A stretch of DNA of 64,000 nt from UBA1366 sp047602575 (lineage in GTDB: Bacteria > Bacillota > Clostridia > Oscillospirales > Ruminococcaceae), in the NCBI GenBank assembly GCA_047602575.1, contig JASGGY010000001.1, positions 200,519 through 264,518 of the forward strand, in the 5' to 3' direction. The translations under genes were made by a program, and so were the position numbers. This document shows positions 9,876 through 18,930 of the stretch, piece after piece. Position 1 is the first letter of the stretch. Every line of letters begins with the position of its first letter. Below the pieces are notes generated by a model that ran no database searches, was not told the origin of the DNA, and worked only from the letters and a program-made list of their open reading frames with translations.

Positions 9876-10829
9876 TTAGAACGGGAAAATCGGCGCGTCC
9901 GCGCGGTCGCCCTGAAAAATACCGTGGCAGGTAAGGGTTTTGTCGATGGCGTTGAGGGTGGGGAATTTGTCCGCACTCCAGCGCGGGGCAATGAGGTCGG
10001 CGGCTTTTCCGTCACCGGTGAGGCGCTCGATGATGACCGACGGCGGGAGAACTGCCAGCTGTTCGCAGACAAGCCCCACATAGTCTTCACGCGTGAGCGG
10101 TTCAAACAGCCCGCGGGCGTAATCGGCGGCGAGCGCAGTGTGCTTTAACACATGGAGGAGGTGAATTTTTACCGCGTGCGGCGAAAGCGTGCCGACGACG
10201 CGTGCGGTTTCAAGCATCATGGGGAATGTTTCGCCGGGAAGCCCGTTGATAAGATGCACGCAGACGGCAATCCCGCGCCGCGCAAGCGCCTGATAGCCCG
10301 CGAGAAATTCCGCGAAATCGTGGCAGCGGTTGACACGGGCGGCGGTTGCGTCGTGAACGGTCTGGAGTCCCAGCTCCACGACGAGATAAGTCCGCTTGTT
10401 CAGTGCCTCGAGCAGCGCCAGCACCGCCGCATCCAGACAGTCTGCGCGCGTGGCGATGCGCAAACCCACCGCACCGGGCAGGGTGAGCGCCTGATCAAAC
10501 AGCGCCCGCAGCGTTTCAACGGGCGCGTAGGTGTTTGTTCCGGCTTGGAAATAGGGGATGTACAGCGCGTCGCGCCACTTTTTGTGCAGAACGCCGCGCA
10601 TGGCTTCAAATTGCGCCGCAAGGCTCTCGGCGGGATTGCCGGCGAACTCGCCGCTTTTTTCGGGCGAGCAGTAGGAACAGCCGCCGAAGCCCTTTGTACC
10701 GTCGCGGTTCGGGCAGGTAAAGCCGCCGTTGAGCGGCACTTTAAACACCTTGCAGCCGAACCGTTCCTTTAAATATCCGCTTAAAGTCCGATAGCGCTTC
10801 CCGCCCGGGAATGGATTGCAGCCGTTCAA
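9876..10829 (-). CDS. Radical SAM protein, YhcC/YtqA (TIGR01212) type
   Basis: 317-residue radical SAM enzyme of unknown substrate. The cluster-binding cysteines are C39, C51 and C54 in CPNRDGTKGFGGCSYC (CX11CX2C). The family features ALYIPYFQAGTNTYAP, VELGLQTVHD, HLINGLPGET and KIHLLHVLKHT follow in order. Length fits the family. The start codon is TTG at 10829-10827, overlapping the TGA of the preceding gene by four bases, which implies translational coupling; no in-frame ATG exists upstream of the cysteines. The biochemical role of the family was not established to my knowledge. Confidence 0.9.
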   Translation of the reverse strand: MNGCNPFPGGKRYRTLSGYLKERFGCKVFKVPLNGGFTCPNRDGTKGFGGCSYCSPEKSGEFAGNPAESLAAQFEAMRGVLHKKWRDALYIPYFQAGTNTYAPVETLRALFDQALTLPGAVGLRIATRADCLDAAVLALLEALNKRTYLVVELGLQTVHDATAARVNRCHDFAEFLAGYQALARRGIAVCVHLINGLPGETFPMMLETARVVGTLSPHAVKIHLLHVLKHTALAADYARGLFEPLTREDYVGLVCEQLAVLPPSVIIERLTGDGKAADLIAPRWSADKFPTLNAIDKTLTCHGIFQGDRADAPIFPF

Positions 10830-11710
10830 GGCGCAGGCGAATCCGCGTCGCTTTCCGCAACGGTCGCGGTGTCGGGCTCGGTGTCAGTCGGGCTTTCGTC
10901 CGGAGAAGATGTGGTTTCCGGTGTGGTGGTTTCCTCCGGCGGCGTGGTTTCCGTATCGGTTTTGGTCTTTTTGGTCGTGCTCGGCTTGGCGGTTTTCGAC
11001 GGCTTGGTCGTCGTCAGCTTAAAGGGCGCGGTGGAGGTCGTTTCCTTGGAAATGGTCGTGGTGGTGGACCAGGGGTTGGTTGCGCCGCCGGTGACGGACG
11101 CAAGCTCGGTTTCGGTGGCGTGTTTGGTTGTTTTTTTTGTTTTGCCGGTGTCGGATTCCGTCTCGTCGGAATCTGGTGCGGCGGTTGTGCCGACGGTTGT
11201 GCCGGGGCGCAGGGGGGAAGGGATGCCGGGCGTTACCGTTTTATTGCCGGTGGGAATCCGATCCGCACCGAAGCCGCTGAGCTTTAAAAACCGTGCGTCA
11301 ATTTTTCGCGCAAGCTCCTGCGCGGGCAGCTCGGCGTAATAGTTTTCTGAAAACACCTCGGTAAAGCGTCCGGATAGGAAGTTTTCCGCCGACAGGACAT
11401 TTGACGCGGCGGAGGTCACGCCGCCCTGACTCATGATGAGCATCGTCAGCGCGATGAGGATGCCGATGATGCTGATCGCCGCGATATTGATAAACGAATG
11501 CTGCGCCTCCGCGGTGGCTTCCGCAAGCGCGGTGAGCGCCTGCTCCTCGCCGCTTTCGGGTGCGTCCTCCGGCGGAATCACGCGGGCTTCCGGTATGTTG
11601 TCGGGGACGATCTCATCGGGACGCGGTATCCGTACTTCATCCGTATGGACGGGTTTGTCCTCCGCGGGGGTTACAGCCTGAACGGGGGTGCGGTTCTTTT
11701 TTCTGCTCAT
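10826..11710 (-). CDS. Membrane-anchored DHHW-like stump with Thr/Pro-rich tail
   Basis: 294 residues: charged cytoplasmic N-terminus (1-70), one membrane helix (about 73-94, INIAAISIIGILIALTMLI), a ~55-residue stretch resembling the N-terminal part of DHHW acetylation partners (ENFLSGRFTEVF, SENYYAELP, LKLSGFG), then about 130 residues rich in Thr, Pro, Ser and Asp with no recognisable fold. The SGNH-like catalytic domain with the DHHW motif is absent. The ATG at 11710 is preferred over 11758 because GGAG lies 9 bases before it and overlap with the MBOAT gene is avoided. It follows the MBOAT-like gene by 17 bases, the usual order for MBOAT/DHHW acetylation pairs. The homology is weak and inferred by eye. 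Confidence 0.6.
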   Translation of the reverse strand: MSRKKNRTPVQAVTPAEDKPVHTDEVRIPRPDEIVPDNIPEARVIPPEDAPESGEEQALTALAEATAEAQHSFINIAAISIIGILIALTMLIMSQGGVTSAASNVLSAENFLSGRFTEVFSENYYAELPAQELARKIDARFLKLSGFGADRIPTGNKTVTPGIPSPLRPGTTVGTTAAPDSDETESDTGKTKKTTKHATETELASVTGGATNPWSTTTTISKETTSTAPFKLTTTKPSKTAKPSTTKKTKTDTETTPPEETTTPETTSSPDESPTDTEPDTATVAESDADSPAP

Positions 11711-11727
11711 TTGTTCATCTCCATTTT

Positions 11728-13119
11728 TTACCGGACAATTACCATTTTCGCCGCGCATACCAAGAGCAGCACGCAGGTTGCAGCCGTGCCGGCAATGCGC
11801 AGCGTACTGAGCGCGGACGGGCTTTTTTTTGACATCGCGGCGAAAAACGCAAGAATCGCCCGCCGTACGGGAAGAATCACATATGCCGCGCAGACCGCGT
11901 AAATCGCGAGATTGGACAGGAAGGTGTATTTCATCCGCACACTGAGCAGATAGTCCGTGCCCGCGCCGACGAGCATCCGCGCCCAGTGAAGCAGATCGCC
12001 CTTGTCATCAAAGCATACCAGTGCGAAAATCGCAAGCATTGCAATGCCGCTGTATAAAGCACTCACCGCGGCGGGCAGTGCCGCAAGCTTTTTTTTCAGC
12101 CAGCATTGTTCAAGGATAATCAGCGCCGCCGCCAGAAGCCCCGCCGCCAGCATATGGCGCGAGAATGCGTACCACAGTGCGATGAACACACATCCCGCGA
12201 TCAGCGCAAGCCCCGCGATGGGTTTGCTTTTCGCGGTGAGCTTGTTTTTTAAAAGCACGTCGCCCGTCAGCCGTACCAGCGTGGTGTTAAAGCCCGACAG
12301 AATCCCGCTCACGCCCCCGCGCAGGGAAACCGGTGCGAAGTTTTCCGGATAAGTGAACCCGAACAGCAGACCCATGCCGATGGAAAGATCGGCAAGACCG
12401 GTGTAGGTGAAGAAAAACTGTCCGATGAAGCCGAGGATGCCCAGCCATGCGCCGAAAAACGTATCCTCGTTTGTGCCGATGCCCGCGGCGCGCAGCGCAC
12501 CCAGCGCCGATGCCGCGATCAGGATTTTTGAAAGCCCGATCACAAAGCGCGTCAGTCCTTTGCTGAACTGCGCCGAGGAAAAACGCCGCTTGCGGATCTG
12601 TGCGGACAGCTCGCCGTAGCGCACGATCGGTCCGGCAAGCATGAGGTGAAAGTTGAGCATATAGGTCAGCAGGCAGAAGAAATTTTTCTCCGACCTGATC
12701 CGTCCGGTGTATACATCATAAACATAGGAAAAACCGCGCAGCGTCCAGACCGTCATGCCGATGGGCAGAAGACTGTCGGGCACATTGAGCGCGGTGATCC
12801 CTCCCAGCCACTGACCGGGATTGAACAGGCCGCTCCACCCCAGCACAACGAACAGCGCGCCGTTGATCAGCAAATCCACGCCCGCCGCCGCAAAACGCAG
12901 CCCGCGCGGCTTCAGCCCGCCCGCGGCAAGCCCCAGCAGCCAGTCCGCCAGCACCGAAAGAAACACCAGCGCCACGGCAAACGGCTTCCCCCAGGTGAAA
13001 AACAACACGGAGGCAAGCACCAGGATCAGGTTTTTATATTCGGCGCTTTTATCGAGGAACGACAAGATCACCGTAGCTGGAATGAACAGGAAAACAAAAA
13101 TCAATTCTGTATACTGCAA
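11728..13119 (-). CDS. MBOAT (AlgI/DltB-like) membrane protein lacking the catalytic His motifs
   Basis: 463-residue polytopic membrane protein. Clear AlgI-like landmarks are NLILVLASVLFFTWG, LAGPIVRYGEL and TYTGLADLSIGMGLLFGF followed by TYPENF. After PENF, active homologues carry an FWRRWH segment and later LWHG; here the corresponding stretches are LRGGVSGILSGFNTTLVRL and ALWYAF, so both signature histidines are missing. It may transport or bind rather than acylate. Start: TTG at 13119 with AAGGAG ten bases upstream, giving the usual QYTELIFVFLF beginning; the longer ATG (13170) has no ribosome site. First gene of a probable run MBOAT - DHHW stump - radical SAM - ldh. Confidence 0.8.
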   Translation of the reverse strand: MQYTELIFVFLFIPATVILSFLDKSAEYKNLILVLASVLFFTWGKPFAVALVFLSVLADWLLGLAAGGLKPRGLRFAAAGVDLLINGALFVVLGWSGLFNPGQWLGGITALNVPDSLLPIGMTVWTLRGFSYVYDVYTGRIRSEKNFFCLLTYMLNFHLMLAGPIVRYGELSAQIRKRRFSSAQFSKGLTRFVIGLSKILIAASALGALRAAGIGTNEDTFFGAWLGILGFIGQFFFTYTGLADLSIGMGLLFGFTYPENFAPVSLRGGVSGILSGFNTTLVRLTGDVLLKNKLTAKSKPIAGLALIAGCVFIALWYAFSRHMLAAGLLAAALIILEQCWLKKKLAALPAAVSALYSGIAMLAIFALVCFDDKGDLLHWARMLVGAGTDYLLSVRMKYTFLSNLAIYAVCAAYVILPVRRAILAFFAAMSKKSPSALSTLRIAGTAATCVLLLVCAAKMVIVR

Positions 13120-13395
13120 AACAGATAATCTCCTTGCATTTGTCCGCGCAATGCGGTATAATGGAAACAAGCCGGGAAAACGTTACCGGAGAACAGGATG
13201 GTTTTCAGATTTAATATAGCACATTGAACCGGATTTAGTTTGAATATTGCCTGAATTTTATAGTAAATTCTGAAATCTGCGACTGATTTAACAGAATCGC
13301 GTCCGGATTGCTCTATTTATTTTATCACATTTCACAAATTTCCGCAAGCAAAATTATTTATAAAATAAAACTTTGTGCGTTTTCTCAAATTATAT

Positions 13396-13423
13396 TTGCA
13401 AAAACGACGGATTGTGGTATAAT
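13396..13423 (+). promoter_or_regulatory. Strong sigma-A promoter of the SDR gene
   Basis: -35 TTGCAA (13396-13401), 16-base spacer, -10 TATAAT (13418-13423) preceded by TGG, an extended -10. The leader runs about 120 bases to the ATG at 13553 and contains no obvious regulatory fold. The upstream spacer 13220-13395 is AT-rich and holds no gene. Confidence 0.75.
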
Positions 13424-13552
13424 CATAATGTAGCACTTTCGTTTTAAGCCGCAGCGGCGGATTATTTTAAGTAACATTTGGCGAGGCCGCGGCAAGGCGG
13501 ATGCTGGTTCGGTACATCCGTACAGGCCTCTATGAAAGGAATGGTTATTTTT

Positions 13553-14485
13553 ATGGCAACTGTTTTCGTAACAGGCGCAAGTGGCATGATCGGAATGTAT
13601 CTGACGTCGAGTCTGCTGCACAAGGGGCATCGTGTCTTTGGCGTGGACAACAAGACCAATGACTTTGTCGGTACAAACCCGAATTACACCTTTGTGCAGT
13701 GTGACATTACAGATAAATCCACGGTTTCCGGCATCATCGAGAGCAATAAAATCGACTCGGTCGTGCATCTTGCCTGCTCGGTTGACAACGACATCGATTC
13801 CTATGTCACCGACGACGAGATCAAAAACAGCAAACTTGCCGACAAATATCTTTACAAATCCGCGGTTGACGCGTCGGTGAAAAACTTTGTCCTGCTCAGC
13901 ACAACCCACGTTTACGGCGTGGTGAAGGGCAGAGAGCCGATCCGTGAAACAACGCCGGAAAAAGGTTCGTCAAACTACATCGACATTAAGATGGCAGCGG
14001 AAGCCGCACTGTATAAGGAAGTGAAGAAGTCCGACATGGTGCCGGTCATTGTGCGTGTTGCGCCGGTTTATACCGCGGAATACACGCAGAATCTCCGCGA
14101 CCGCGTTTACGACCCGAAGGACGACGTTGCGTTTGTGGTAAACGACGGAGAATACGGCTTCTCGTTCTGCTGCGTGTTCAATCTCATCGATTTCATCAAC
14201 GGCATCATCGCGATTCCGTCCGGACGTTATGAGGGCATTTACAACGTATGCGACACCCGACCGACCACCGCGCGGGAGATCGTGGACTATGAGCGCGCGC
14301 ACCACAGAATCGGTGCGGTCATCCAGAAAACGCTGTCCGGTATCAGCCTGCCCATCGGCAAGCAGCGCGCCAAGACGGACTACCGCTACGTGGATTTCTC
14401 GAACCTGCTGAGCAACTGGCACTACGACAACACCAAAGCCCAGCGTATCTCGACCTTCCGTTGGAAGCTCTCCAACACCAAGTAA
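13553..14485 (+). CDS. NAD-dependent epimerase/dehydratase (extended SDR)
   Basis: 310-residue cytoplasmic protein. TGASGMIG at the N-terminus is the extended-SDR nucleotide-binding motif; LSTTHVYG supplies the catalytic Ser/Thr and YIDIK the Tyr-Lys pair. Substrate is probably a nucleotide sugar, but the gene has no sugar-pathway neighbours, so the specific reaction cannot be named. Start chosen at 13553 (MATVFVTGASG) because GAAAGGA at 13534-13540 lies 12 bases upstream; the 25-codon upstream extension is not conserved in type. It is monocistronic, with its own promoter and terminator. Confidence 0.88.
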   Translation: MATVFVTGASGMIGMYLTSSLLHKGHRVFGVDNKTNDFVGTNPNYTFVQCDITDKSTVSGIIESNKIDSVVHLACSVDNDIDSYVTDDEIKNSKLADKYLYKSAVDASVKNFVLLSTTHVYGVVKGREPIRETTPEKGSSNYIDIKMAAEAALYKEVKKSDMVPVIVRVAPVYTAEYTQNLRDRVYDPKDDVAFVVNDGEYGFSFCCVFNLIDFINGIIAIPSGRYEGIYNVCDTRPTTAREIVDYERAHHRIGAVIQKTLSGISLPIGKQRAKTDYRYVDFSNLLSNWHYDNTKAQRISTFRWKLSNTK

Positions 14486-14492
14486 TACATAA

Positions 14493-14521
14493 AACCGGTT
14501 CGCACAAGCGAGCCGGTTTTT
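14493..14521 (+). terminator. Terminator of the SDR gene
   Basis: Stem AAACCGG(T)TCGC / GCGAGCCGGTTT followed by a run of T, 8 bases after the stop. Confidence 0.85.
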
Positions 14522-14535
14522 TTATGCCCAAATAA

Positions 14536-14580
14536 AAAGAGGTCAGAAACCAGAAATGCCCATTCTGACTTCTGACCTCT
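14536..14580 (-). terminator. Terminator of valS-proS
   Basis: On the minus strand AGAGGTCAGAAG pairs with the TTTCTGACCTCT arm and ends in five T. It also contains short tandem copies of TCAGAAGTCAGA. Confidence 0.75.
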
Positions 14581-14585
14581 GACTT

Positions 14586-16043
14586 CTAATACGCTTTGCC
14601 CCACAGCACCATGTGCTTTGCGGGCTTTCCGCAGCAGACACAGGTGCCGGAAAGCGCTTCCTGCTCGTTGGGGATGCAGCGCGAGCCCGCGCCGGTTTTT
14701 TCCTTGACCGCATCCTCGCAGGCTTCCCCGCCGCACCACATCGCCTTGATGAAGCCGTCACCCTGCTCGGTGAGCGCCGCGGTGATTTCGTCAAGTGTTG
14801 TGCAGGTGTAGGTGCGTTTGCCGCGGTTTTCGAGTGCTTTGGCAAGCAGCCCGTCGTGTACCGCCGCAAGCTTCTGCTGCGCCGCCGCAACGAATCCGGA
14901 AAGCGTCTGGTCAAGCACAACCGTCGTCTTTTCGCGGTTGTGGCGCGTCACGACGACGCACTGACCGTTTTCGATGTCCTTCGGACCGATCTCCACGCGC
15001 ACGGGAACGCCCTTCATTTCGTATTCGGCATATTTCCAGCCGGGGGAGTTGTCAGAATCGTCGAGCTTCACGCGGATACCGGCAGCTTTGAGCGCAGTGT
15101 AAAGCGCGTTTGCCTTGTCAAGAACGCCCTCCTTGTGCTGCGCTACGGGGATGATCACGACCTGAATCGGTGCGATTGCCGGCGGCAGGACAAGCCCGTT
15201 GTCGTCGCCGTGGGTCATGATGATGCCGCCAATGAGCCGTGTTGAAACACCCCACGAGGTCTGGTGCGGGAACACGCGCTTGTTTTCCTTGTCGGTGTAT
15301 TGAATGTCAAACGCCTGCGCGAAGCCGTCACCGAAATAGTGGCTTGTGCCGGCTTGCAGCGCCTTGCCGTCGTGCATCAGCGCCTCGATGGCATAGGTGG
15401 AAACCGCCCCCGCGAACTTGTCACTTTCGGTCTTTTTGCCCTTGATCACAGGCATTGCCAGCGACTTCTCGCAGAATTCCGCGTAGCAGTCAAGCATCCG
15501 TTCGGTTTCCCAAACGGCTTCCTCGGCGGTTGCATGAATGGTGTGACCCTCCTGCCAGAGAAATTCACGCGAGCGCAGGAACGGGCGGGTTGTTTTTTCC
15601 CAACGGACAACAGACACCCACTGGTTATAAAGCTTCGGCAGATCGCGGTAGGAATGCACAATGTTCGCATAATGCTCGCAGAACAGTGTTTCGGAGGTCG
15701 GGCGGACGCAGAGCCGCTCCTCAAGCCGCTCGCTGCCGCCGTGCGTCACCCATGCGACCTCCGGCGCAAAGCCCTTGACATGATCCTTTTCCTTGTTGAG
15801 CAGGCTTTCCGGAATGAACATCGGCATACACACATTCTCGTGGCCGAGCGCTTTGAACATCCCGTCGAGAATCTTCTGCATGTTTTCCCAGATTGCGTAG
15901 CCGTAGGGGCGGATGACCATGCAGCCCTTGATGCTGGTGTATTCAATCAGCTCCGCTTTTTTGCAGATATCCGTATACCACTGGGCGAAATCCTCGTCCA
16001 TGGAGGTGATGGCGCTGACCATCTTGTCATTGTTTTTTGCCAT
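14586..16043 (-). CDS. proS: Prolyl-tRNA synthetase, archaeal/eukaryotic type
   Basis: 485-residue class II synthetase charging tRNA-Pro. Motif 2 region: CVRPTSETLFCEHY, RWEKTTRPFLRSREFLWQEGHT. Motif 3: SWGVSTRLIGGIIMTHGDDNGLVLPP. An anticodon-binding domain follows, then a C-terminal zinc-type domain with cysteines (CGGEAC...CVCCGKP). The lack of the bacterial insertion domain and the ~480-residue length define the ProS type 3 form found in many Firmicutes and archaea. Start: ATG at 16043, since AAAGGA overlaps the ATG at 16052 and sits 8 bases before this one. It lies 26 bases downstream of valS on the same strand, hence co-transcribed. Confidence 0.97.
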   Translation of the reverse strand: MAKNNDKMVSAITSMDEDFAQWYTDICKKAELIEYTSIKGCMVIRPYGYAIWENMQKILDGMFKALGHENVCMPMFIPESLLNKEKDHVKGFAPEVAWVTHGGSERLEERLCVRPTSETLFCEHYANIVHSYRDLPKLYNQWVSVVRWEKTTRPFLRSREFLWQEGHTIHATAEEAVWETERMLDCYAEFCEKSLAMPVIKGKKTESDKFAGAVSTYAIEALMHDGKALQAGTSHYFGDGFAQAFDIQYTDKENKRVFPHQTSWGVSTRLIGGIIMTHGDDNGLVLPPAIAPIQVVIIPVAQHKEGVLDKANALYTALKAAGIRVKLDDSDNSPGWKYAEYEMKGVPVRVEIGPKDIENGQCVVVTRHNREKTTVVLDQTLSGFVAAAQQKLAAVHDGLLAKALENRGKRTYTCTTLDEITAALTEQGDGFIKAMWCGGEACEDAVKEKTGAGSRCIPNEQEALSGTCVCCGKPAKHMVLWGKAY

Positions 16044-16069
16044 AATAACCATCCTTTTAGGTTTTAGGT

Positions 16070-18691
16070 TTAGGGGTTTAGCCCCTGAATGGACTGCTCA
16101 ATCTTCGCAAGCTTTTCCTGTGCTGCCGCAAGCTTGCCCTGTTCGGTCTGAACCAGCTTTTCGGGCGCTTTGGCAAGGAAGCTGGGGTTGTTAAGCTTTC
16201 CGGCCAAGAACGCCACATCCTTCTGCGCGGCTTTCTGCTCACGCGTCAGGCGGGCAAGCTCTTTTTCCACGTCAATGATGTCGGAAAGCGGGATGAAAAT
16301 CCGCGCGTGCGGCGTGACCGCTGTCACCGTGTCGGCAGGGTTTTCCGGCGCTTCGAGCGTGATGCCGCTTGCCGACGCAAGGGCTTTAAAGAACAGCTCT
16401 CCCGCCGCGAACACGTCGGGGCAAGCGGTTTCGATATAAAGCGCCGCCTTGACGGACGGGGGCACGTTCATGCCGGTGCGTAGTGCGCGAACGGCACGGA
16501 TTGCCTCAACGATTTTCTCGAAATCCTCCGCATCCGCCGAAAAGTCGAGCGCTTGCGTGTAAACCGGGAATTTCTCCGTCATCAGAACGGACGCACCGCC
16601 GGTCAGTGTCTGCCAGATTTCCTCCGTAATAAAGGGCATAAACGGATGGAGTAGCTTTAGTATGCCCTGCATCACCCACACCAGAACACCCTGTGCCTGC
16701 GCCGCCGTTTCGCCGCCCGCAGAAATGCGCGGCTTTGTCAGCTCGATATACCAGTCGCAATAAATATCCCAGATAAAGTCATACAGCTTTGACACCGCCA
16801 CGCCAAGCTCAAAGCTATCAAGGTTCGTGTTCACCTCGCCGGCAAGGCGGTTAAAGCCGGAGATGACCCACTTGTCCTCAATGTTAAGCGTTTCGGGCAG
16901 ACCGGCGGACTTAAAGCCCTCCGGCAAGTTCATCATGATAAAACGCGATGCGTTCCAAAGCTTGTTTGCGAAGTTTCGTGAAGCTTTTACCTTGTCGTCA
17001 AGGAAGCGCATGTCGTTTCCGGGGGAATTTCCGGTGACAAGCGAAAAACGCAGCGCATCCGCGCCGAACTGGTCAATCACATCGAGCGGGTCGATGCCGT
17101 TGCCGAGGGATTTTGACATCTTGCGCCCCTGTGGGTCACGCACAAGCCCCGTGAACAGCACGGTGTCGAAAGGCTTTTCGCCCATCCATTCCAGCCCCGA
17201 GAAAATCATGCGGGCAACCCAGAAAAAGATAATATCATAGCCCGTAACGAGCGTGTTTGTGGGGTAAAAATATTTTAAATCTTCGGTTTCGTCGGGCCAG
17301 CCGAGCGTGGAGAACGGCCAGAGCGCCGATGAGAACCACGTGTCGAGCGTGTCCTCGTCCTGCCGCATTGCCTTGCCGCATTTCGGACAGGCTGCACCCG
17401 CGTCCTTTGTGACAACCATCTCGCCGCACGCGTCGCAGTAAAACGCCGGAATCCGATGCCCCCACCACAGCTGACGGGAAATGCACCAGTCCTTGATGTT
17501 GTTCATCCAGTTATAATACACTTTGACAAACCGCTCCGGAATGATCTCAACACCGCCGTTTTCGACTACCTCGACAGCGGGCTTTGCGAGCGGTTCCATA
17601 TTCACAAACCACTGCTCCGAAACGCGCGGCTCGACGGTTGACGAGCAGCGATAGCATGTTCCGACATTGTGCGCGTGATCCTCGACTTTTATCAAAAATC
17701 CCTGTGCTTCTAAGTTCGCGACAATTTTCTTGCGTGCGTCATAGCGGTCAAGACCGGCATAAGCAGGATAATCCGCCGTAATTTTTGCGTCGTCGGTCAT
17801 CACATTGATGATGGGAAGTTTATGGCGCAAGCCGACCTCAAAGTCGTTCGGATCATGGGCGGGAGTGATTTTTACAACGCCCGTGCCGAAATCAACGGCA
17901 ACGTAATCATCCGCAATGACAGGGATTTCACGTCCGACCAGCGGCAGGCGCAGGGTTTTTCCGACAAAATCCTGATAACGCTCGTCGTTCGGATTAACTG
18001 CTACCGCCGTGTCGCCCAGCAGCGTTTCGGGGCGGGTTGTGGCGAGCTCCAGATACCCGCTGCCGTCCGTGAACGGATAGCGGATATGCCAGAAATGCCC
18101 CGCCTGGTCCTCATGTTCAACCTCTGCGTCGGAGATGGATGTCAGGCAGTGCGGACACCAGTTGATGATGCGCTCTCCCTTATAAATCAAGCCCTTTTCG
18201 TACATCCGCACGAAAACTTCCTTTACGGCTTTGTTGCAGCCCTCGTCCATCGTGAAGCGCTCACGCGACCAATCGCAGGACGAGCCGAGCTTTTTGAGCT
18301 GCTCGATGATCCGACCGCCGTATTTGGCTTTCCATTCCCAAGCGCGCTCGAGGAACTTCTCGCGCCCGAGGTCTTCCTTTGAAACGCCCTCCTTGCGCAT
18401 TGCTTCGACGATTTTCGCTTCTGTGGCAATGGAAGCGTGATCCGTTCCCGGCACCCACAGCGCCGCGTAGCCGCTCATGCGTTTGTAGCGGATGAGGATG
18501 TCCTGTAACGTATTGTTGAGCGCGTGCCCCATGTGAAGCTGCCCTGTGATATTCGGCGGCGGAATCACAATCGTGTACGGCTTTTTGTCCGGGTCGGGCT
18601 TTGCCTTGAAGCATTCGCCGTCCAGCCAGAACTGATAAATTCTGTCCTCAAATTCCTTTGGCTCGTATGCTTTTGAAAGCTCTTTTTTCAT
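16070..18691 (-). CDS. valS: Valyl-tRNA synthetase
   Basis: 873-residue class I synthetase charging tRNA-Val. HIGH motif as PPPNITGQLHMGHALNNTLQD near residue 45-65, editing (CP1) domain with GTGVVKITPAHDPNDFEVG, KMSKS motif as GRKMSKSLGNGIDPLD, and a C-terminal coiled-coil arm (KELARLTREQKAAQKDVAFL) typical of ValRS. Length is normal. The leader upstream has no T-box specifier or AGGGUGG-type antiterminator motif, so regulation by uncharged tRNA is not apparent. First gene of valS-proS. Confidence 0.98.
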   Translation of the reverse strand: MKKELSKAYEPKEFEDRIYQFWLDGECFKAKPDPDKKPYTIVIPPPNITGQLHMGHALNNTLQDILIRYKRMSGYAALWVPGTDHASIATEAKIVEAMRKEGVSKEDLGREKFLERAWEWKAKYGGRIIEQLKKLGSSCDWSRERFTMDEGCNKAVKEVFVRMYEKGLIYKGERIINWCPHCLTSISDAEVEHEDQAGHFWHIRYPFTDGSGYLELATTRPETLLGDTAVAVNPNDERYQDFVGKTLRLPLVGREIPVIADDYVAVDFGTGVVKITPAHDPNDFEVGLRHKLPIINVMTDDAKITADYPAYAGLDRYDARKKIVANLEAQGFLIKVEDHAHNVGTCYRCSSTVEPRVSEQWFVNMEPLAKPAVEVVENGGVEIIPERFVKVYYNWMNNIKDWCISRQLWWGHRIPAFYCDACGEMVVTKDAGAACPKCGKAMRQDEDTLDTWFSSALWPFSTLGWPDETEDLKYFYPTNTLVTGYDIIFFWVARMIFSGLEWMGEKPFDTVLFTGLVRDPQGRKMSKSLGNGIDPLDVIDQFGADALRFSLVTGNSPGNDMRFLDDKVKASRNFANKLWNASRFIMMNLPEGFKSAGLPETLNIEDKWVISGFNRLAGEVNTNLDSFELGVAVSKLYDFIWDIYCDWYIELTKPRISAGGETAAQAQGVLVWVMQGILKLLHPFMPFITEEIWQTLTGGASVLMTEKFPVYTQALDFSADAEDFEKIVEAIRAVRALRTGMNVPPSVKAALYIETACPDVFAAGELFFKALASASGITLEAPENPADTVTAVTPHARIFIPLSDIIDVEKELARLTREQKAAQKDVAFLAGKLNNPSFLAKAPEKLVQTEQGKLAAAQEKLAKIEQSIQGLNP

Positions 18692-18821
18692 AAAAATTCA
18701 ATCCTTTCATCATATATCAGTCAATCAGCCCGCCGGACTCGCACGCCGGGTTGTCTGATGAGGAAAGGCAGTTGTTCTCGCTGCATAAAAATCCCTTTCA
18801 CAATCAAAATAATCACTATTT

Positions 18822-18850
18822 ATTATGGCACATTCCGCACAAAAAGTCAA
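18822..18850 (-). promoter_or_regulatory. Promoter of valS-proS
   Basis: Minus-strand -35 TTGACT (18845-18850), 17-base spacer, -10 CATAAT (18822-18827). The leader of about 125 bases contains a GC-rich imperfect hairpin near 18730-18755. Confidence 0.6.
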
Positions 18851-18890
18851 ACAATTTTTTGCAAACCGCGTGTGCGGCAGTTTTTACAAC

Positions 18891-18920
18891 AAAAAGCCCC
18901 CGCACACACGGAGGCTTTTT
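18891..18920 (-). terminator. Terminator of the GH5 mannanase gene
   Basis: Minus-strand stem AAGCCTCCGTG / GCGGGGGCTT followed by five T, 10 bases after the stop codon. Confidence 0.85.
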
Positions 18921-18930
18921 AATTGCTGAC

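Noticed and set aside
16050..16085. Telomere-like TTTTAGG repeats between valS and proS
   Set aside because: Only three imperfect units, partly encoding the end of valS; low-complexity spacer.
18692..18821. T-box riboswitch upstream of valS
   Set aside because: No T-box bulge, specifier stem or AGGGUGG-like sequence is visible; only a GC-rich imperfect hairpin.
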